The notes beneath the pieces were generated by a model, which had not been told where the DNA came from, did not search any database, and saw only the letters and a list, made by a program, of their open reading frames with translations. A stretch of DNA of 64,000 nt, from assembly GCF_019048525.1 (NCBI RefSeq), contig NZ_CP077369.1:1116001-1180000 (forward strand), in the 5' to 3' direction. The DNA is from Acinetobacter lwoffii (GTDB lineage Bacteria > Pseudomonadota > Gammaproteobacteria > Pseudomonadales > Moraxellaceae). This document shows positions 45,165-55,170 of the stretch, piece after piece (position 1 is the stretch's first letter; each line of letters starts with the position of its first letter). Position numbers and translations under genes: made by a program.

Positions 45165-46724
45165 TTATCTTCGTGACTTAAAGCTGACATCCACTTTACG
45201 TGGGCGAAAACGCCATCCTATAAGCAAAAGCAGAACCGAGAAGATCATCACTGGCCAATCGCTGAGTTTCATATACAGCGTTTCGCCCTGCATGGCTGGC
45301 AGTTCGCCACGTAATACGGCTTCCTGATCCATCGGGGCTTTTTTCACAATATGGCCATTATGGTCAATAAAGGCGGTCACACCGGTATTGGTCGCCCGAA
45401 TAAACCAGCGCCCATTTTCTTTAGCACGCATTTGCACCATTTGCAGATGCTGTAACGGTCCTGCCGTGCCAGTAAACCAAGCATCATTAGACACGGTCAC
45501 CAGAAAATTACTTTGGCTGGCATTGCGACGGGTCAAATTCGGGTAAGCTACTTCATAGCAAATTGCAGAACCCAATGGATGATTTTTCACATTCAATGGT
45601 TTTTGATGATCTGCACCCCGGGTAAAACCGCTCATGGATGGATCATTCTGCAGACCTGGCAAGACCCAGCTCAACCAGCCAGATAAAGGAATATATTCAC
45701 CAAAAGGAACCAGTCGTTGCTTCTTGTATAGCCCATCAGAATCATCGCCGCTGGCCATAATGCTGTTGTAATATTTTGGATAACCCGCAGCCTGTGATTC
45801 TGCTAAATCCCAATACGGAATGCCGGTTACCCAGGCCGTACCCGATTTTTCAGCCTGTACTTTCATGGCTTCCAGAAAGGCTTCAATATCAGTCTGGAAC
45901 ATGGGAATCGAAGATTCTGGCCAGACAATCAGATCGCGGCCCCATTCGGTTTTACTCAAATTGGCATAAATCAATAAGGTCTTCACCTGATATTCAGTCA
46001 GCCATTTCAAGTCTTGCGGAATATTGCCCTGAATCAGGGAAACCGTTAAAGGCTTCTGATTTTTTTGCTCAACAAACGTCAGCTGTGCTGCGCTCCAGGC
46101 ACCGAGTAATAAAACTGCCGAAGGAATAACCCAAAACAGGCGTCTATTCAGGATTTCAACCAGCGCACAGGCCAGAATGATCACCACGAAAGATACCCCA
46201 AACACCCCGAATAAGGGCGCATAAGCATCTAGGTAGCGTTCGGTAAAGGCATAGCCAGCAAACAGCCACGGGAAACCGGTAAAGACCCAGGTCTTGGACC
46301 ATTCAAACAGCACCCACAGCGGAGCAAAAGTTAAAGGAGTTTCTGGGAAAAAGCGGCGATAGACAAACGTTTGAACGGCACTAAACAGACCCATCACTAG
46401 CGCCATAATCAGGATCATCACGACGCTGAGAAATGCACTGGTATCGCCATAGACATGAATTGAGGTATACAGCCAGAATGCGCCGACAAACCACAAGCCA
46501 ATCCCATAAGCCCAGCCAATGCCAAAGGCCTGTTTTGCGCTACGTCCGCGCAGGCAAGCATAGAGCAGTGCTGGAGACAGAATCGCCAGCCACCAGTAAT
46601 GATAAGGGGCTAGTGCCAAACTAAAGATAGCACCTGCAAATAAGGCAATTAAAACAGGATAGATTAGCGGCAAAGGTTTTTGCTGTTGAGACGAACTCAA
46701 CAGCTTATCGAAATATGCTCTCAT
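45165..46724 (-). CDS. lnt: Apolipoprotein N-acyltransferase
   Basis: This 519-residue inner-membrane enzyme adds the third acyl chain to lipoproteins. Six or more hydrophobic segments precede the nitrilase domain. Its Glu-Lys-Cys triad is visible: E in WPESSIPMF, K in KKQRLVPFGEYIP, and C in GSAICYEVAYPN. The start overlaps the stop of corC by 4 bases (ATGA), so the two are translated together, a familiar arrangement. Confidence 0.95.
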   Translation of the reverse strand: MRAYFDKLLSSSQQQKPLPLIYPVLIALFAGAIFSLALAPYHYWWLAILSPALLYACLRGRSAKQAFGIGWAYGIGLWFVGAFWLYTSIHVYGDTSAFLSVVMILIMALVMGLFSAVQTFVYRRFFPETPLTFAPLWVLFEWSKTWVFTGFPWLFAGYAFTERYLDAYAPLFGVFGVSFVVIILACALVEILNRRLFWVIPSAVLLLGAWSAAQLTFVEQKNQKPLTVSLIQGNIPQDLKWLTEYQVKTLLIYANLSKTEWGRDLIVWPESSIPMFQTDIEAFLEAMKVQAEKSGTAWVTGIPYWDLAESQAAGYPKYYNSIMASGDDSDGLYKKQRLVPFGEYIPLSGWLSWVLPGLQNDPSMSGFTRGADHQKPLNVKNHPLGSAICYEVAYPNLTRRNASQSNFLVTVSNDAWFTGTAGPLQHLQMVQMRAKENGRWFIRATNTGVTAFIDHNGHIVKKAPMDQEAVLRGELPAMQGETLYMKLSDWPVMIFSVLLLLIGWRFRPRKVDVSFKSRR

Positions 46725-47560
46725 TGGCGCACGGCTCGAATTAGATGAATAGAGCGTGAATCCGCCTCAAGAATGGTAAATTGCCAGTTTTCCAGTTCAA
46801 TGGTTTGACCTTCAAGGTCACTCACCAGACCAATTTCCTGTAATAACAAGCCGCCCATGGTTTCCACTTCATCATCAGGGAAAGTCGCATCCAGCATATT
46901 ATTGAAATACTCAATCGGAGTCAGGGCTTGGACTACCCAGGTATTGGCGGTAGTCGGGTCGTTATCCGGAACAATGTAGTATGCTTCTTCGTCAGCATTG
47001 TCATGTTCATCTTCAATTTCACCGACAATTTCTTCCAGAATATCTTCCAGTGTCACCAGACCCGAAGTCGTACCGTATTCATCAATCACTACGGCAATAT
47101 GCGTCTGGGTATTTTTCAGCATGCGCAGCACCTGATCGGAGCGGGCACTTTCCGGAACAAACAAAGGCTGACGCATAAGCGCGCGAATATCGACCTTGGC
47201 CGTCGGCTCAGTCAGAAAAGGCAATAGATCCTTGGCCAATAGAATGCCGACTACATTGTCGGTCTGATCGGAAGAAAATACCGGAAAACGTGAATGCGCA
47301 GATTCGACCAGTACATGCAGGATATCCAGCAGCTGGTCATCTTCCTGTAAGCTGATCATAGACGTGCGAGGCGTCATGACTTCACGAATTTTGGTTGCCG
47401 GGAGGTCAAGAACGCCCTCAAGCATGGCAACAGTATCGGGTTCTAAAAATCGACGTGAATCTTGTACTAATTTTAGCAGTTCGTCGCGAGTTTCGGGTGC
47501 AGTTCCCAGCCATTTGCGTAAGCCGCGCATACCCCACGACGGGCCTGATTCCTCGTGCAT
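46721..47560 (-). CDS. corC: CorC/HlyC-type CBS-domain protein
   Basis: This 279-residue protein has two CBS domains (VMTPRTSMISL and later LMRQPLFVPESARSDQVLRML, ending HIAVVIDEYGTTSGLVTLEDILEEIVGEIEDE) and a C-terminal transporter-associated domain with TMGGLLLQEIGLV. It is the soluble CorC branch without a membrane domain, associated with magnesium and cobalt efflux. It is directly upstream of lnt and overlaps it by 4 bases, the same order as in E. coli (ybeX-lnt). Confidence 0.93.
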   Translation of the reverse strand: MHEESGPSWGMRGLRKWLGTAPETRDELLKLVQDSRRFLEPDTVAMLEGVLDLPATKIREVMTPRTSMISLQEDDQLLDILHVLVESAHSRFPVFSSDQTDNVVGILLAKDLLPFLTEPTAKVDIRALMRQPLFVPESARSDQVLRMLKNTQTHIAVVIDEYGTTSGLVTLEDILEEIVGEIEDEHDNADEEAYYIVPDNDPTTANTWVVQALTPIEYFNNMLDATFPDDEVETMGGLLLQEIGLVSDLEGQTIELENWQFTILEADSRSIHLIRAVRQ

Positions 47561-47761
47561 GATTTTTCCTGAAGACTCTTAATATCTAAAAAAACGTGGT
47601 TTTATCATACCGCAGAAAATACGCTTGTCTATTGTAAATATGATGCAGAGTCTTGATCGTACGAGTCAGGCCTGATTTTGAAACTGGCCACGTATGCAAA
47701 GCAGCAATGTAATCGCAGCTTTATGCTAAAATATGACGGTCTTTCCATCCTGAGTCTATAG

Positions 47762-48022
47762 ATGTCCCCAACTGAAATTATTCCAAGTCTGCAATTGAAT
47801 ACCCGAGGTTTGCGTTGTCCTGAGCCAGTGATGATGTTGCATCAGGCGATCCGTAAATCCAAGGCAGGTGATGTAGTTGAGGTGTTTGCCACGGATAATT
47901 CAACGTCGTGGGATATTCCAAAATTCTGTATGCATTTGGGGCATGAGTTGCTCTTGCAGGAAGAACGTCTGGATGAAAATGGCAATAAAGAATTTCATTA
48001 TTTAGTGAAGAAAGGTGGCTAA
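47762..48022 (+). CDS. tusA: TusA-family sulfurtransferase
   Basis: This 86-residue protein has the TusA motif LNTRGLRCPEPVMMLHQAIR with the catalytic C19, and a GHELLLQEE and FHYLVKKGG end. TusA carries persulfide sulfur from IscS to TusBCD for tRNA 2-thiouridine and to other acceptors. The gene is divergent from corC, with no operon partner seen. Confidence 0.93.
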   Translation: MSPTEIIPSLQLNTRGLRCPEPVMMLHQAIRKSKAGDVVEVFATDNSTSWDIPKFCMHLGHELLLQEERLDENGNKEFHYLVKKGG

Positions 48023-48142
48023 AAATACCAAGGGCTGATGAGCTCAAACATTTGTCTTATTTAGAAAATAAAATTTCAAAAATCTGCTTAATTAAATAGA
48101 TGAATGGACAGGAACTGAAATTATTAATATTTATCCATAAAT

Positions 48143-48170
48143 AAACCCACTTAAAAGCGGGTTTATTTTT
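48143..48170 (-). terminator. Terminator of the ETF-QO gene
   Basis: AAACCC-A-CTT and AAG-C-GGGTTT form a stem with a mismatch, followed by T-rich sequence, beyond the stop of the reverse-strand gene. Confidence 0.75.
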
Positions 48171-48185
48171 TATCTGATGATTACC

Positions 48186-49898
48186 TTACATATTCGGGTA
48201 ATTTGGACCACCACCACCTTCCGGTGTTACCCATGTGATGTTCTGGGACGGATCCTTGATGTCACAGGTCTTGCAGTGCACACAGTTGGCTGCATTGATC
48301 TGGAAGCGTTTTGAACCGTCATTATTTTCCATGATTTCATAGACACCCGCCGGGCAGTAACGCTGTGCAGGCTCATCCCATTTCGGTAGATTGACTTCCA
48401 CCGGAATTGAAGCATCGGTCAGTTTCAAGTGCGCTGGCTGGTTCTCTTCATGGACCGTATTCGAGACAAACACTGAAGACAGACGGTCAAAGGTCAGCTT
48501 GCCATCCGGTTTTGGATAGGTCGGCTTGAAGCTTTCAGCTGCCTGGGTTTTTAGCGCAGCATGGTCCTGAACCAGATCATGCAAGGTAAAAGGCACTTTA
48601 AATACGTTCTGGTCGATAAAGTTGAATGCACCACCGATCCATTGACCGAACTTGTGCATGGCCGGGCCAAAGTTACGCGAGTTATAGAGTTCTTCTTTTA
48701 GCCAGCTGTTGTTAAACTTGTCGGTATAAGCGGTCAGTTCCTTGACAAAGAAATCTTCACCCTCTACAACACGTGCCACCGCCAGATCACCGCCTTTTTC
48801 TACACCGGCAGCAATCGCTTCAAACACCGCTTCACCGCAGAGCATGCCGGATTTCATCGCCGTATGTGAGCCTTTGATCTTGGCAAAGTTCAGGAAGCCT
48901 GCATCATCACCAATTAAAGAGCCACCCGGGAAGGTGAATTTTGGTAGTGAGTTAAAACCACCTTTGGTCACAGCACGGGCACCATAAGAAATACGCTTAC
49001 CGCCTTCCAGATACTGCTTGATCAGCGGATGGGTTTTCCAGCGCTGCATTTCCATGAATGGATACATATGCGGGTTGGTGTAAGACAGATCCACGATCAT
49101 GCCCAAGGTCACCTGGTTGTTATCGGCATGGTACAACCACCAGCCACCTGAAGAACCGGTTTCAGAAAGTGGCCAACCGGCACCATGCATCACCAGACCC
49201 GGTTTGTGCTTGGCAGGATCGATTTCCCACAACTCTTTAATGCCGATACCGTAGTGTTGCGGATCAGCGTCCTTGTCCAGGTTGAACTTCTGGATTAAAC
49301 GCTTACCTAAGTGACCGCGGCAACCTTCAGCAAATAACGTGTATTTGGCATGCAGTTCATAACCCGGGGTAAAGTTATGCGTCGGTTCGCCATCTTTACC
49401 AATGCCCATGTCACCGGTCTGGATGCCTTTGACTGTGCCATCGGCATGATACAGAATTTCCGAGGCTGCAAAGCCTGGGAAGATCGACACTTCCAGTTCT
49501 TCGGCTTTCTGGCCTAACCAGCGCACCACGTTGCCGAGCGAGATGACATAGTTGCCATCGTTATGCATGGTTTTAGGTACCATCCAGTGTGGTGCTTCCT
49601 GTGATTTTTCATCTGACAGCAGGAAGAAGGTTTTATCTTCAGTCACTGGGACATTTAGCGGGGCACCCTGTTCTTTCCAGTCCGGGAACAGCTCGTTCAT
49701 GGCACGCGGTTCAAGTACCGCACCAGACAGAATATGTGCACCGACTTCGGAGCCTTTTTCTACGACACAAACGGACAAATCGTTTAAGTTGTTTTCAATT
49801 GCAAGTTGACGGATTTTGATCGCAGCAGAAAGACCCGCAGGGCCTGCGCCTACGATGACGACGTCAAACTCCATCGATTCACGTTCGATGTGTTCCAT
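48186..49898 (-). CDS. Electron-transfer flavoprotein-ubiquinone oxidoreductase
   Basis: This 570-residue enzyme takes electrons from electron-transfer flavoprotein (beta-oxidation and amino acid dehydrogenases) to ubiquinone. The FAD-binding N-terminus is FDVVIVGAGPAGLSAAIKI, and the C-terminal 4Fe-4S ligands are seen in ANCVHCKTCDIKDPSQNITWVTPEGGGGPNYPNM, with the earlier Cys in RYCPAGVYE. GAGG and AGGAG precede the ATG at 49898. It associates with the inner membrane. ETF subunits are not in the window. Confidence 0.95.
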   Translation of the reverse strand: MEHIERESMEFDVVIVGAGPAGLSAAIKIRQLAIENNLNDLSVCVVEKGSEVGAHILSGAVLEPRAMNELFPDWKEQGAPLNVPVTEDKTFFLLSDEKSQEAPHWMVPKTMHNDGNYVISLGNVVRWLGQKAEELEVSIFPGFAASEILYHADGTVKGIQTGDMGIGKDGEPTHNFTPGYELHAKYTLFAEGCRGHLGKRLIQKFNLDKDADPQHYGIGIKELWEIDPAKHKPGLVMHGAGWPLSETGSSGGWWLYHADNNQVTLGMIVDLSYTNPHMYPFMEMQRWKTHPLIKQYLEGGKRISYGARAVTKGGFNSLPKFTFPGGSLIGDDAGFLNFAKIKGSHTAMKSGMLCGEAVFEAIAAGVEKGGDLAVARVVEGEDFFVKELTAYTDKFNNSWLKEELYNSRNFGPAMHKFGQWIGGAFNFIDQNVFKVPFTLHDLVQDHAALKTQAAESFKPTYPKPDGKLTFDRLSSVFVSNTVHEENQPAHLKLTDASIPVEVNLPKWDEPAQRYCPAGVYEIMENNDGSKRFQINAANCVHCKTCDIKDPSQNITWVTPEGGGGPNYPNM

Positions 49899-50084
49899 GT
49901 AGGACTCCTCATATTACTATTCGGTGGCAACCATAACCGGATGGTTGGGTGCTGCCATAAGTGTTCTTGGTTCCTAGACACAAAAATGCTGGTGTCTTTG
50001 ATAATCTGGGCTAGTATAGTTTTAAAGCCGGTTTTAGCCAATTGGCTGAAACATATTATTTTTCCGTCATTAAGGTCTTCTTTT

Positions 50085-50696
50085 ATGGATAAGCCAGTAC
50101 CCAGCACAAATCCGACGAAAAAAGTAACTTATCCCGATGATAAAAATTTAATGGATATCGCACAATACTTAAAAGATGCACAGGGCAGTCACAAAAGGTC
50201 AATTCCCCCTTTGGAGCAATGGCAGCCAAAGCATTGTGGCGTCATGGATCTGAAGGTTTTAGCCAACGGCGAATGGTGGCACGAAGGTCAATTGATCAAG
50301 CGTCAGCCGATGATTGACCTGTTTGCAACGGTACTCTGGAAAGAAAACGATAAATTCTATCTAAAAACACCGGTAGAAATGATTGAAATTGAAGTTGAAG
50401 ATGAACCTTTATTTGTCAATCAGGTCGATCAGGTTGAAATTAATGGAAGGATTTATCTGCAACTGGGCACGACCACGCAAGACCTGATTGTTGTTGATGC
50501 TGAACATCCAATCTTTATGCGTGAATACAAAGGTGAGTTGCGGCCTTATGTGCATGTGCGTTTTGGGATTAATGCCCTGATTCAGCGTGCGGCATTTTTA
50601 CATCTGGTCGAGATGGGAGAGCTTGATGAAAATCCGGCAGGCGAAACCGTTTTAAGTTTGAAAAGTGGTGATTTAGACTTGCATTTGAGCACCTGA
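50085..50696 (+). CDS. DUF1285 protein
   Basis: This 203-residue protein matches DUF1285 (LEQWQPKHCGVMDLKVLANGEWWHEGQLIKRQPMIDLFATVLW then HPIFMREYKGELRPYVHVRFGINALIQRAAFLHLVE). No signal peptide or membrane segment is present; the family is predicted to form a small beta-rich fold. Function is unknown. The start at MDKPVPS was chosen because the upstream frame overlaps the divergent ETF-QO gene. It precedes murI by 48 bases. Confidence 0.88.
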   Translation: MDKPVPSTNPTKKVTYPDDKNLMDIAQYLKDAQGSHKRSIPPLEQWQPKHCGVMDLKVLANGEWWHEGQLIKRQPMIDLFATVLWKENDKFYLKTPVEMIEIEVEDEPLFVNQVDQVEINGRIYLQLGTTTQDLIVVDAEHPIFMREYKGELRPYVHVRFGINALIQRAAFLHLVEMGELDENPAGETVLSLKSGDLDLHLST

Positions 50697-50744
50697 GGTT
50701 TAAGCTTGATCGCTAGAAATTTCAAACAAGCTACCTGCAACGTT

Positions 50745-51617
50745 ATGAGCGCTATTCAACCAATTTCCCAGTTATTAGATCCGATGCCCAATGCCACGGC
50801 AGATGCGCCTATTGGCATTTTTGACTCAGGCGTAGGCGGCTTGTCAGTCGCCCTGGAAATTGCCCGCCATTTGCCTAATGAACGCTTTGTCTATTATGCG
50901 GATACTGCGCATGTGCCTTATGGCCCGAGAGATGATCAGGAAATTCGTGCCTTGACGGCTCAGGCGATTGAATGGCTTTATCGTCAAGGTTGTAAAGTTG
51001 CGGTGGTGGCTTGTAATACCGCTTCCGCTTTTAGTCTGGATTATTTGCGTGACTATTATGGTGAAAACTTTCCGATTATCGGTTTAGTACCCGCACTTAA
51101 ACCGGCCGTCCTGAATACCCAGTCGAAAACTGTGGCGGTATTGGCCACGCCTGCAACCTTCCGCGGCCAGCTGATTAAAGATGTCATTTCCCGTTTTGCC
51201 GAACCGGCTCAAGTCAAAGTCCTGCCTGTGACCAGTCTGGATCTGGTGCCTTTTGTTGAGGCTGGAGAGCAGATGAGTGCAGCCTGTTTGCAGACATTAA
51301 AAGAGATTTTACAACCAGTTGTAGATCAGGGCGCTGATTATTTAGTATTAGGATGTACACATTACCCCTTCCTAAAATCGTCAATTCAGTATATTTTTGG
51401 TCAAAAGCTGACATTAATTGACTCAGGATTCGCGGTTGCAAGACAAACGGCCCGAATTTTAATTAAAAATGGGTTATTATTTGAGCATGAGTCTAAAGAA
51501 AGCGTGAAAATTGAATTGGTGGTGAGTGGGCAGAATGCTGAACAGCTCCGACCGATTTTGCAGCACCTGATTCCGGCCGATTTAAAATGGCAGGTCAGTA
51601 ATATGAGTGCAGTTTAA
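50745..51617 (+). CDS. murI: Glutamate racemase
   Basis: This 290-residue enzyme makes D-glutamate for peptidoglycan. The catalytic elements are FDSGVGGLSV (D27-S28), VVACNTASA with the first Cys, and VLGCTHYPF with the second Cys. The fold is the Asp/Glu racemase superfamily. Start at MSAIQP: the frame is open 13 codons upstream with a TTG, and ribosome-binding signals are weak for both. It follows the DUF1285 gene on the same strand. Confidence 0.94.
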   Translation: MSAIQPISQLLDPMPNATADAPIGIFDSGVGGLSVALEIARHLPNERFVYYADTAHVPYGPRDDQEIRALTAQAIEWLYRQGCKVAVVACNTASAFSLDYLRDYYGENFPIIGLVPALKPAVLNTQSKTVAVLATPATFRGQLIKDVISRFAEPAQVKVLPVTSLDLVPFVEAGEQMSAACLQTLKEILQPVVDQGADYLVLGCTHYPFLKSSIQYIFGQKLTLIDSGFAVARQTARILIKNGLLFEHESKESVKIELVVSGQNAEQLRPILQHLIPADLKWQVSNMSAV

Positions 51618-51733
51618 AACTCATTTTTATAATTTAAAAAGAAAGATATTTTGATTCTGGGGTGGCCATATTGGGTAAAGAAGCATGTGATGATGCATTT
51701 TTTACGCAAATGTACAGGAGAAGAGGATAGCCC

Positions 51734-52762
51734 ATGCTGGATAAACGGTACCAAGTGTTCATCTCAACCTCGGGGGCAGAAATGCAACCGGAGCGTATCA
51801 TTCTGTCTCAAACACTGGTAGGAATGGGGTTTTTCTCGTGGGGACTGGAACAGCGTACACCGCTGAATACTGCATTTGCACGCCGCCAGATTGATGACTG
51901 TGATTATGTCGTGATTCTGCTGGGAAGCCAGTATGGGGAGCAGTCGGTATCGGGTGTCGGCTATATGCATCTCGAATATATTTATGCAGTGACCAAGCAA
52001 AAACCGATTATTGTGTTTATGCATGATGATCCGGCATCACGTGAAAGTGCATTGCATGATGCCAAACCGGAATTACAGGAAAAATTCAAGGAATTCCGTC
52101 AACTGTTACAGCAGGAAGTGGATCAGGTTTTTACTTACCGCAGCCTGCGCGATCTGGAAATGGCAGTGCGTTTTAACATGCCACAAATGCTGGAGCGCTA
52201 TCCGGTGACCGGCTGGGTGCGTCCGCAAAACACCCAGGCGCTGCATGACGAGATTGATCAGCTGAAAGCTAAAGTGGCGCAACTGGAACGCGATGGCGGA
52301 ACTGCAGAAGTCGATCCATTCCTGAGCCTGCCCAAAGTGGCGATGCATGAAATTTTTTCTTTTGAATACCGGATGCATGCTTATCAGGATGGTAATTTTA
52401 AAGAAATCAAAGTCCATAAAAAACTGACTTGGGCACAATTGTTGGCGTTATTGGGTTCAACTTTTGTCAATCCGACCCCTGAAGAGTTTTTCTCGAAGCG
52501 CATGAATGAATATCTGAATGAAACCGGTCTGCAGGATGCACGGGTGCAGATGCCGCGTGCGCATGCTGTCGCGCGTGCCCAGATGAATATTCGTGCCTTG
52601 CATAGTTTAAAAATTCAAATGCGCCAGAATGACTGGATTGTGCCATCCGGTCGTGATGACCGACAGCGCATGCTGTGGCAGATCACGCCAAAAGCGCAAA
52701 AGTTGCTGGACAGCAGCTTGCTGGATTTAGATCGCACTTTTCAATATAAGTCAGCGTATTAA
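51734..52762 (+). CDS. DUF4062-domain protein
   Basis: This 342-residue protein begins KRYQVFISTSGAEMQPERIILSQTLVGMGFFSWGLE, the DUF4062 pattern, a TIR/SLOG-like fold often N-terminal to NTPase domains in signalling or defence proteins. Here it is followed by QIDDCDYVVILLGSQYGEQSVSGVGYMHLEYIYAV (strand and helix pairs), a coiled-coil spacer (about 172-190, LHDEIDQLKAKVAQLERDG) and a C-terminal basic, DNA-binding-looking domain. No NTPase motif is present. ACAGGAGAAGAGG precedes the ATG. It sits between murI and hemH without obvious transcriptional link. Function is unknown. Confidence 0.82.
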   Translation: MLDKRYQVFISTSGAEMQPERIILSQTLVGMGFFSWGLEQRTPLNTAFARRQIDDCDYVVILLGSQYGEQSVSGVGYMHLEYIYAVTKQKPIIVFMHDDPASRESALHDAKPELQEKFKEFRQLLQQEVDQVFTYRSLRDLEMAVRFNMPQMLERYPVTGWVRPQNTQALHDEIDQLKAKVAQLERDGGTAEVDPFLSLPKVAMHEIFSFEYRMHAYQDGNFKEIKVHKKLTWAQLLALLGSTFVNPTPEEFFSKRMNEYLNETGLQDARVQMPRAHAVARAQMNIRALHSLKIQMRQNDWIVPSGRDDRQRMLWQITPKAQKLLDSSLLDLDRTFQYKSAY

Positions 52763-52827
52763 TCCATAGAGAGAATAAATAAAAAGCTGTTAAAGTACAG
52801 GGGTTGATATCCTGACGGACGAACTGA

Positions 52828-53841
52828 ATGTATTCTCCTGCTAAAGCGAAAGTGACGATTATATTGGCAAACTTGGGCACACCAGATGAGCCTACGATTC
52901 CAGCGGTACGCCGTTTCCTCAAGCAGTTTTTATCTGATCAGCGTGTGATTGAAATTCCCAAACCGATCTGGCAAATCATTCTGCGCTTATTCATTTTGCC
53001 TTTCCGTCCAAAGCGGGTATCACAGGCCTATGCGCAAGTATGGGGACAGGATTCGCCGATGCGTGAAATTCTGTTTGAGCAGGTCGCAGCAGTCAAGACG
53101 CATCTCACCCAGCTTTATCCGCAGTTTGAACTGAATGTGGTACCTGCAATGACCTACGGCAATCCGAATATTCAGGATGTCTTGGCACAGGTCTCAGCGC
53201 AGCCACAGGAACACATGATTCTATTTCCCTTGTTTCCACAATATTCTGCCACTTCGACCGCACCTCTATACGATGCAGTGGCGAAATGGGTGGTGAAACA
53301 GCGCAATTTACCCGGTTTGACAGTGATCCGGGATTATTATCAACATCCTTTATTTATCCAGTCGCTGGCTCAAAGTGTACGTGATTATCAGGCAATTCAT
53401 GGTCAACCAGAGAAATTGTTGATGTCTTTCCACGGCATTCCACAGCCATATGCCGATAAAGGCGATCCTTATGCCGACCGTTGTCGCATCACGGGTAAAT
53501 TGGTGGCGGAAGTACTAGGTTTAAATGAAGATCAATACGCGATCAGCTTCCAGTCGCGGTTTGGTAAACAGGAGTGGATCAAGCCCTATACCGATGTTTT
53601 ACTTGAAGATTGGGCGAAGCAGGGGGTGAAATCCATTCAGGTGATGAGTCCTGCATTTTCTGCGGACTGTCTGGAAACGCTTGAAGAGCTGGCAATCGAA
53701 AATGCCGAGACTTTTAAAGCACTAGGCGGAGAAAGCTATAGTTATATTCCGGCATTAAATAGCCGTGAAGATCATTTGCGATTGCTCAACAGTCTGCTAC
53801 AGGCTAATCTGGATGCATTGACACAGACACTTGCCCATTAA
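52828..53841 (+). CDS. hemH: Ferrochelatase
   Basis: This 337-residue enzyme inserts Fe2+ into protoporphyrin IX as the last step of heme synthesis. The family motifs [44 protein letters not shown] (active-site His) and [17 protein letters not shown] are present, as is [15 protein letters not shown] near the C-terminus. The start is placed at MYSPAKAK. It is followed after 22 bases by an MBL-fold gene. Confidence 0.95.
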   Translation: MYSPAKAKVTIILANLGTPDEPTIPAVRRFLKQFLSDQRVIEIPKPIWQIILRLFILPFRPKRVSQAYAQVWGQDSPMREILFEQVAAVKTHLTQLYPQFELNVVPAMTYGNPNIQDVLAQVSAQPQEHMILFPLFPQYSATSTAPLYDAVAKWVVKQRNLPGLTVIRDYYQHPLFIQSLAQSVRDYQAIHGQPEKLLMSFHGIPQPYADKGDPYADRCRITGKLVAEVLGLNEDQYAISFQSRFGKQEWIKPYTDVLLEDWAKQGVKSIQVMSPAFSADCLETLEELAIENAETFKALGGESYSYIPALNSREDHLRLLNSLLQANLDALTQTLAH

Positions 53842-53863
53842 CTTGCCCGAGGTTTTTCACCCC

Positions 53864-54508
53864 ATGTTACAAGTCAAAATTGTTCCAGTTACTGCATTTC
53901 AGCAAAACTGTTCCATCGTTTGGGATGCGGACACTAAAGAAGCCATTTTGATTGATGCAGGGGGCGAACCTGAAAAACTGAAAGCTGAAGTTGACGCGCT
54001 GGGTTTAACGGTTAAAGCCTTATGGCTGACCCATGGCCATCTGGATCATGCGGGTGCTGTGGGCGCGTTAAAAAAGGCTTGGGATATACCAGTAATCGGA
54101 CCACATAAGGAAGATGCATTCTGGCTTGATATGATTCAAGAAGTTTCGGCACGTTATGGTTTTCCGATTCCGGAAAAAGTTGAAGTGACCCAGTGGCTGG
54201 AAGGTGGTGAAGTGCTCAAACTCGGCAATGAGGAGTTCGAAGTGCGTTTTGCTCCAGGCCATACGCCGGGTCACGTGATGTTCTATAACAAAAATTATGA
54301 CTTGTTATGGACAGGTGATGTCTTGTTCAAAGGCTCAATTGGCCGGACTGATTTCCCGCGTGGCAATCATCAACAGCTCTTAGATTCAATTCAGCGTGAA
54401 TGTTTCAGCCTGCCAGATGAAACTCAATTCATTTCAGGACATGGGCCGATCAGCACCATTGGTTTTGAAAAGCAGCATAATCCGTTTGTTGCAGGTAAAG
54501 CGGGTTAA
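53864..54508 (+). CDS. MBL-fold metallo-hydrolase (GloB/YcbL-like)
   Basis: This 214-residue protein has the metallo-beta-lactamase fold: THGHLDHAG metal motif, then FAPGHTPGHVMF, TGDVLFKGSIGRTDFPRG, and FISGHGPISTIGFEKQHNPF. Length and motifs are those of glyoxalase II-like YcbL proteins, which hydrolyse thioesters, but the exact substrate cannot be read. Start at MLQVKI follows GAGG about 14 bases upstream. It is closely behind hemH. Confidence 0.88.
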   Translation: MLQVKIVPVTAFQQNCSIVWDADTKEAILIDAGGEPEKLKAEVDALGLTVKALWLTHGHLDHAGAVGALKKAWDIPVIGPHKEDAFWLDMIQEVSARYGFPIPEKVEVTQWLEGGEVLKLGNEEFEVRFAPGHTPGHVMFYNKNYDLLWTGDVLFKGSIGRTDFPRGNHQQLLDSIQRECFSLPDETQFISGHGPISTIGFEKQHNPFVAGKAG

Positions 54509-54518
54509 AAGCGTAAAT

Positions 54519-54544
54519 AAAAGACCAACATAGTTTGGTCTTTT
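54519..54544. terminator. Bidirectional terminator between MBL-fold gene and small membrane protein
   Basis: AAAAGACCAA and TTTGGTCTTTT pair around CATAG, with T and A runs on both sides of convergent genes. Confidence 0.85.
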
Positions 54545-54548
54545 ATCT

Positions 54549-54731
54549 TTATTCTGAAAAGGGATTATTGCGAAGTTGTCGCGTTTGCATGTGTATGAGC
54601 CAAGCGGCAAAAGCAAAAAGCACACCCAATACAATAAATAAACTATCTTGTTGGAAAATGCCGACTCCCAACGAAAGAAGTGCGAGTAGACCAACCCCAA
54701 TTAATATGACTCTTAAAATAATATAACCCAT
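54549..54731 (-). CDS. Small membrane protein, 60 residues
   Basis: Two hydrophobic segments (about residues 3-25 and 29-46, LFIVLGVLFAFAAWLIHM) are followed by a short basic tail. The frame begins at ATG 54731 with a GAG 9 bases upstream. No family recognised. It fits the small two-helix proteins frequent in Acinetobacter but cannot be proven to be expressed. Confidence 0.55.
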   Translation of the reverse strand: MGYIILRVILIGVGLLALLSLGVGIFQQDSLFIVLGVLFAFAAWLIHMQTRQLRNNPFSE

Positions 54732-54906
54732 ATTATTGCTCTAAAAATAATGTGAAAATTTAGGGTAGAACAATAATACTAAGGCTTTATGAAAGATGTT
54801 AATTCGTGTTGCTTTATCTAAGTAATTTTATAAAATTCATATGATTTATTTACTTAATTTCGACAAGATTCTGCTTTCAGACAGAATTTTCGACAAGGAA
54901 GACATT

Positions 54907-55080
54907 TTATTCTTCGCTATTATCGGCTTGTGGTGCATCCTGAGTAGGCAGGCTATATTCTTCATTGGCCCAAGCCCCTAGATCAATCATCTTGCAACGT
55001 TCTGAACAAAAAGGACGGAATTCATTATCTTCCCATGTGGTCAGCTTGCCACAGCGCGGACAGTTTAAAGTGGTAGGCAT
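54907..55080 (-). CDS. yacG: DNA gyrase inhibitor YacG
   Basis: This 57-residue zinc protein has the YacG pattern: CPRCGK near the start, then [24 protein letters not shown]. YacG binds GyrB and inhibits DNA binding by gyrase. The start at MPTTLNC has GGAG ahead; an upstream start would add 17 residues without family similarity. The acidic tail QADNSEE is of variable length in the family. Confidence 0.93.
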   Translation of the reverse strand: MPTTLNCPRCGKLTTWEDNEFRPFCSERCKMIDLGAWANEEYSLPTQDAPQADNSEE

Positions 55081-55170
55081 GGGACGACTCCAAAGAAAAA
55101 TAAAGGTTCGATTAGGCAAATATAGCCGCACTTGTTAGACTTATACGGTTTTTATTAGTTTGATCTGATT

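Noticed and set aside
50706..50744. TTG start 13 codons upstream of the chosen murI start
   Set aside because: No family similarity in the added residues and no better ribosome-binding site; kept as an alternative only.
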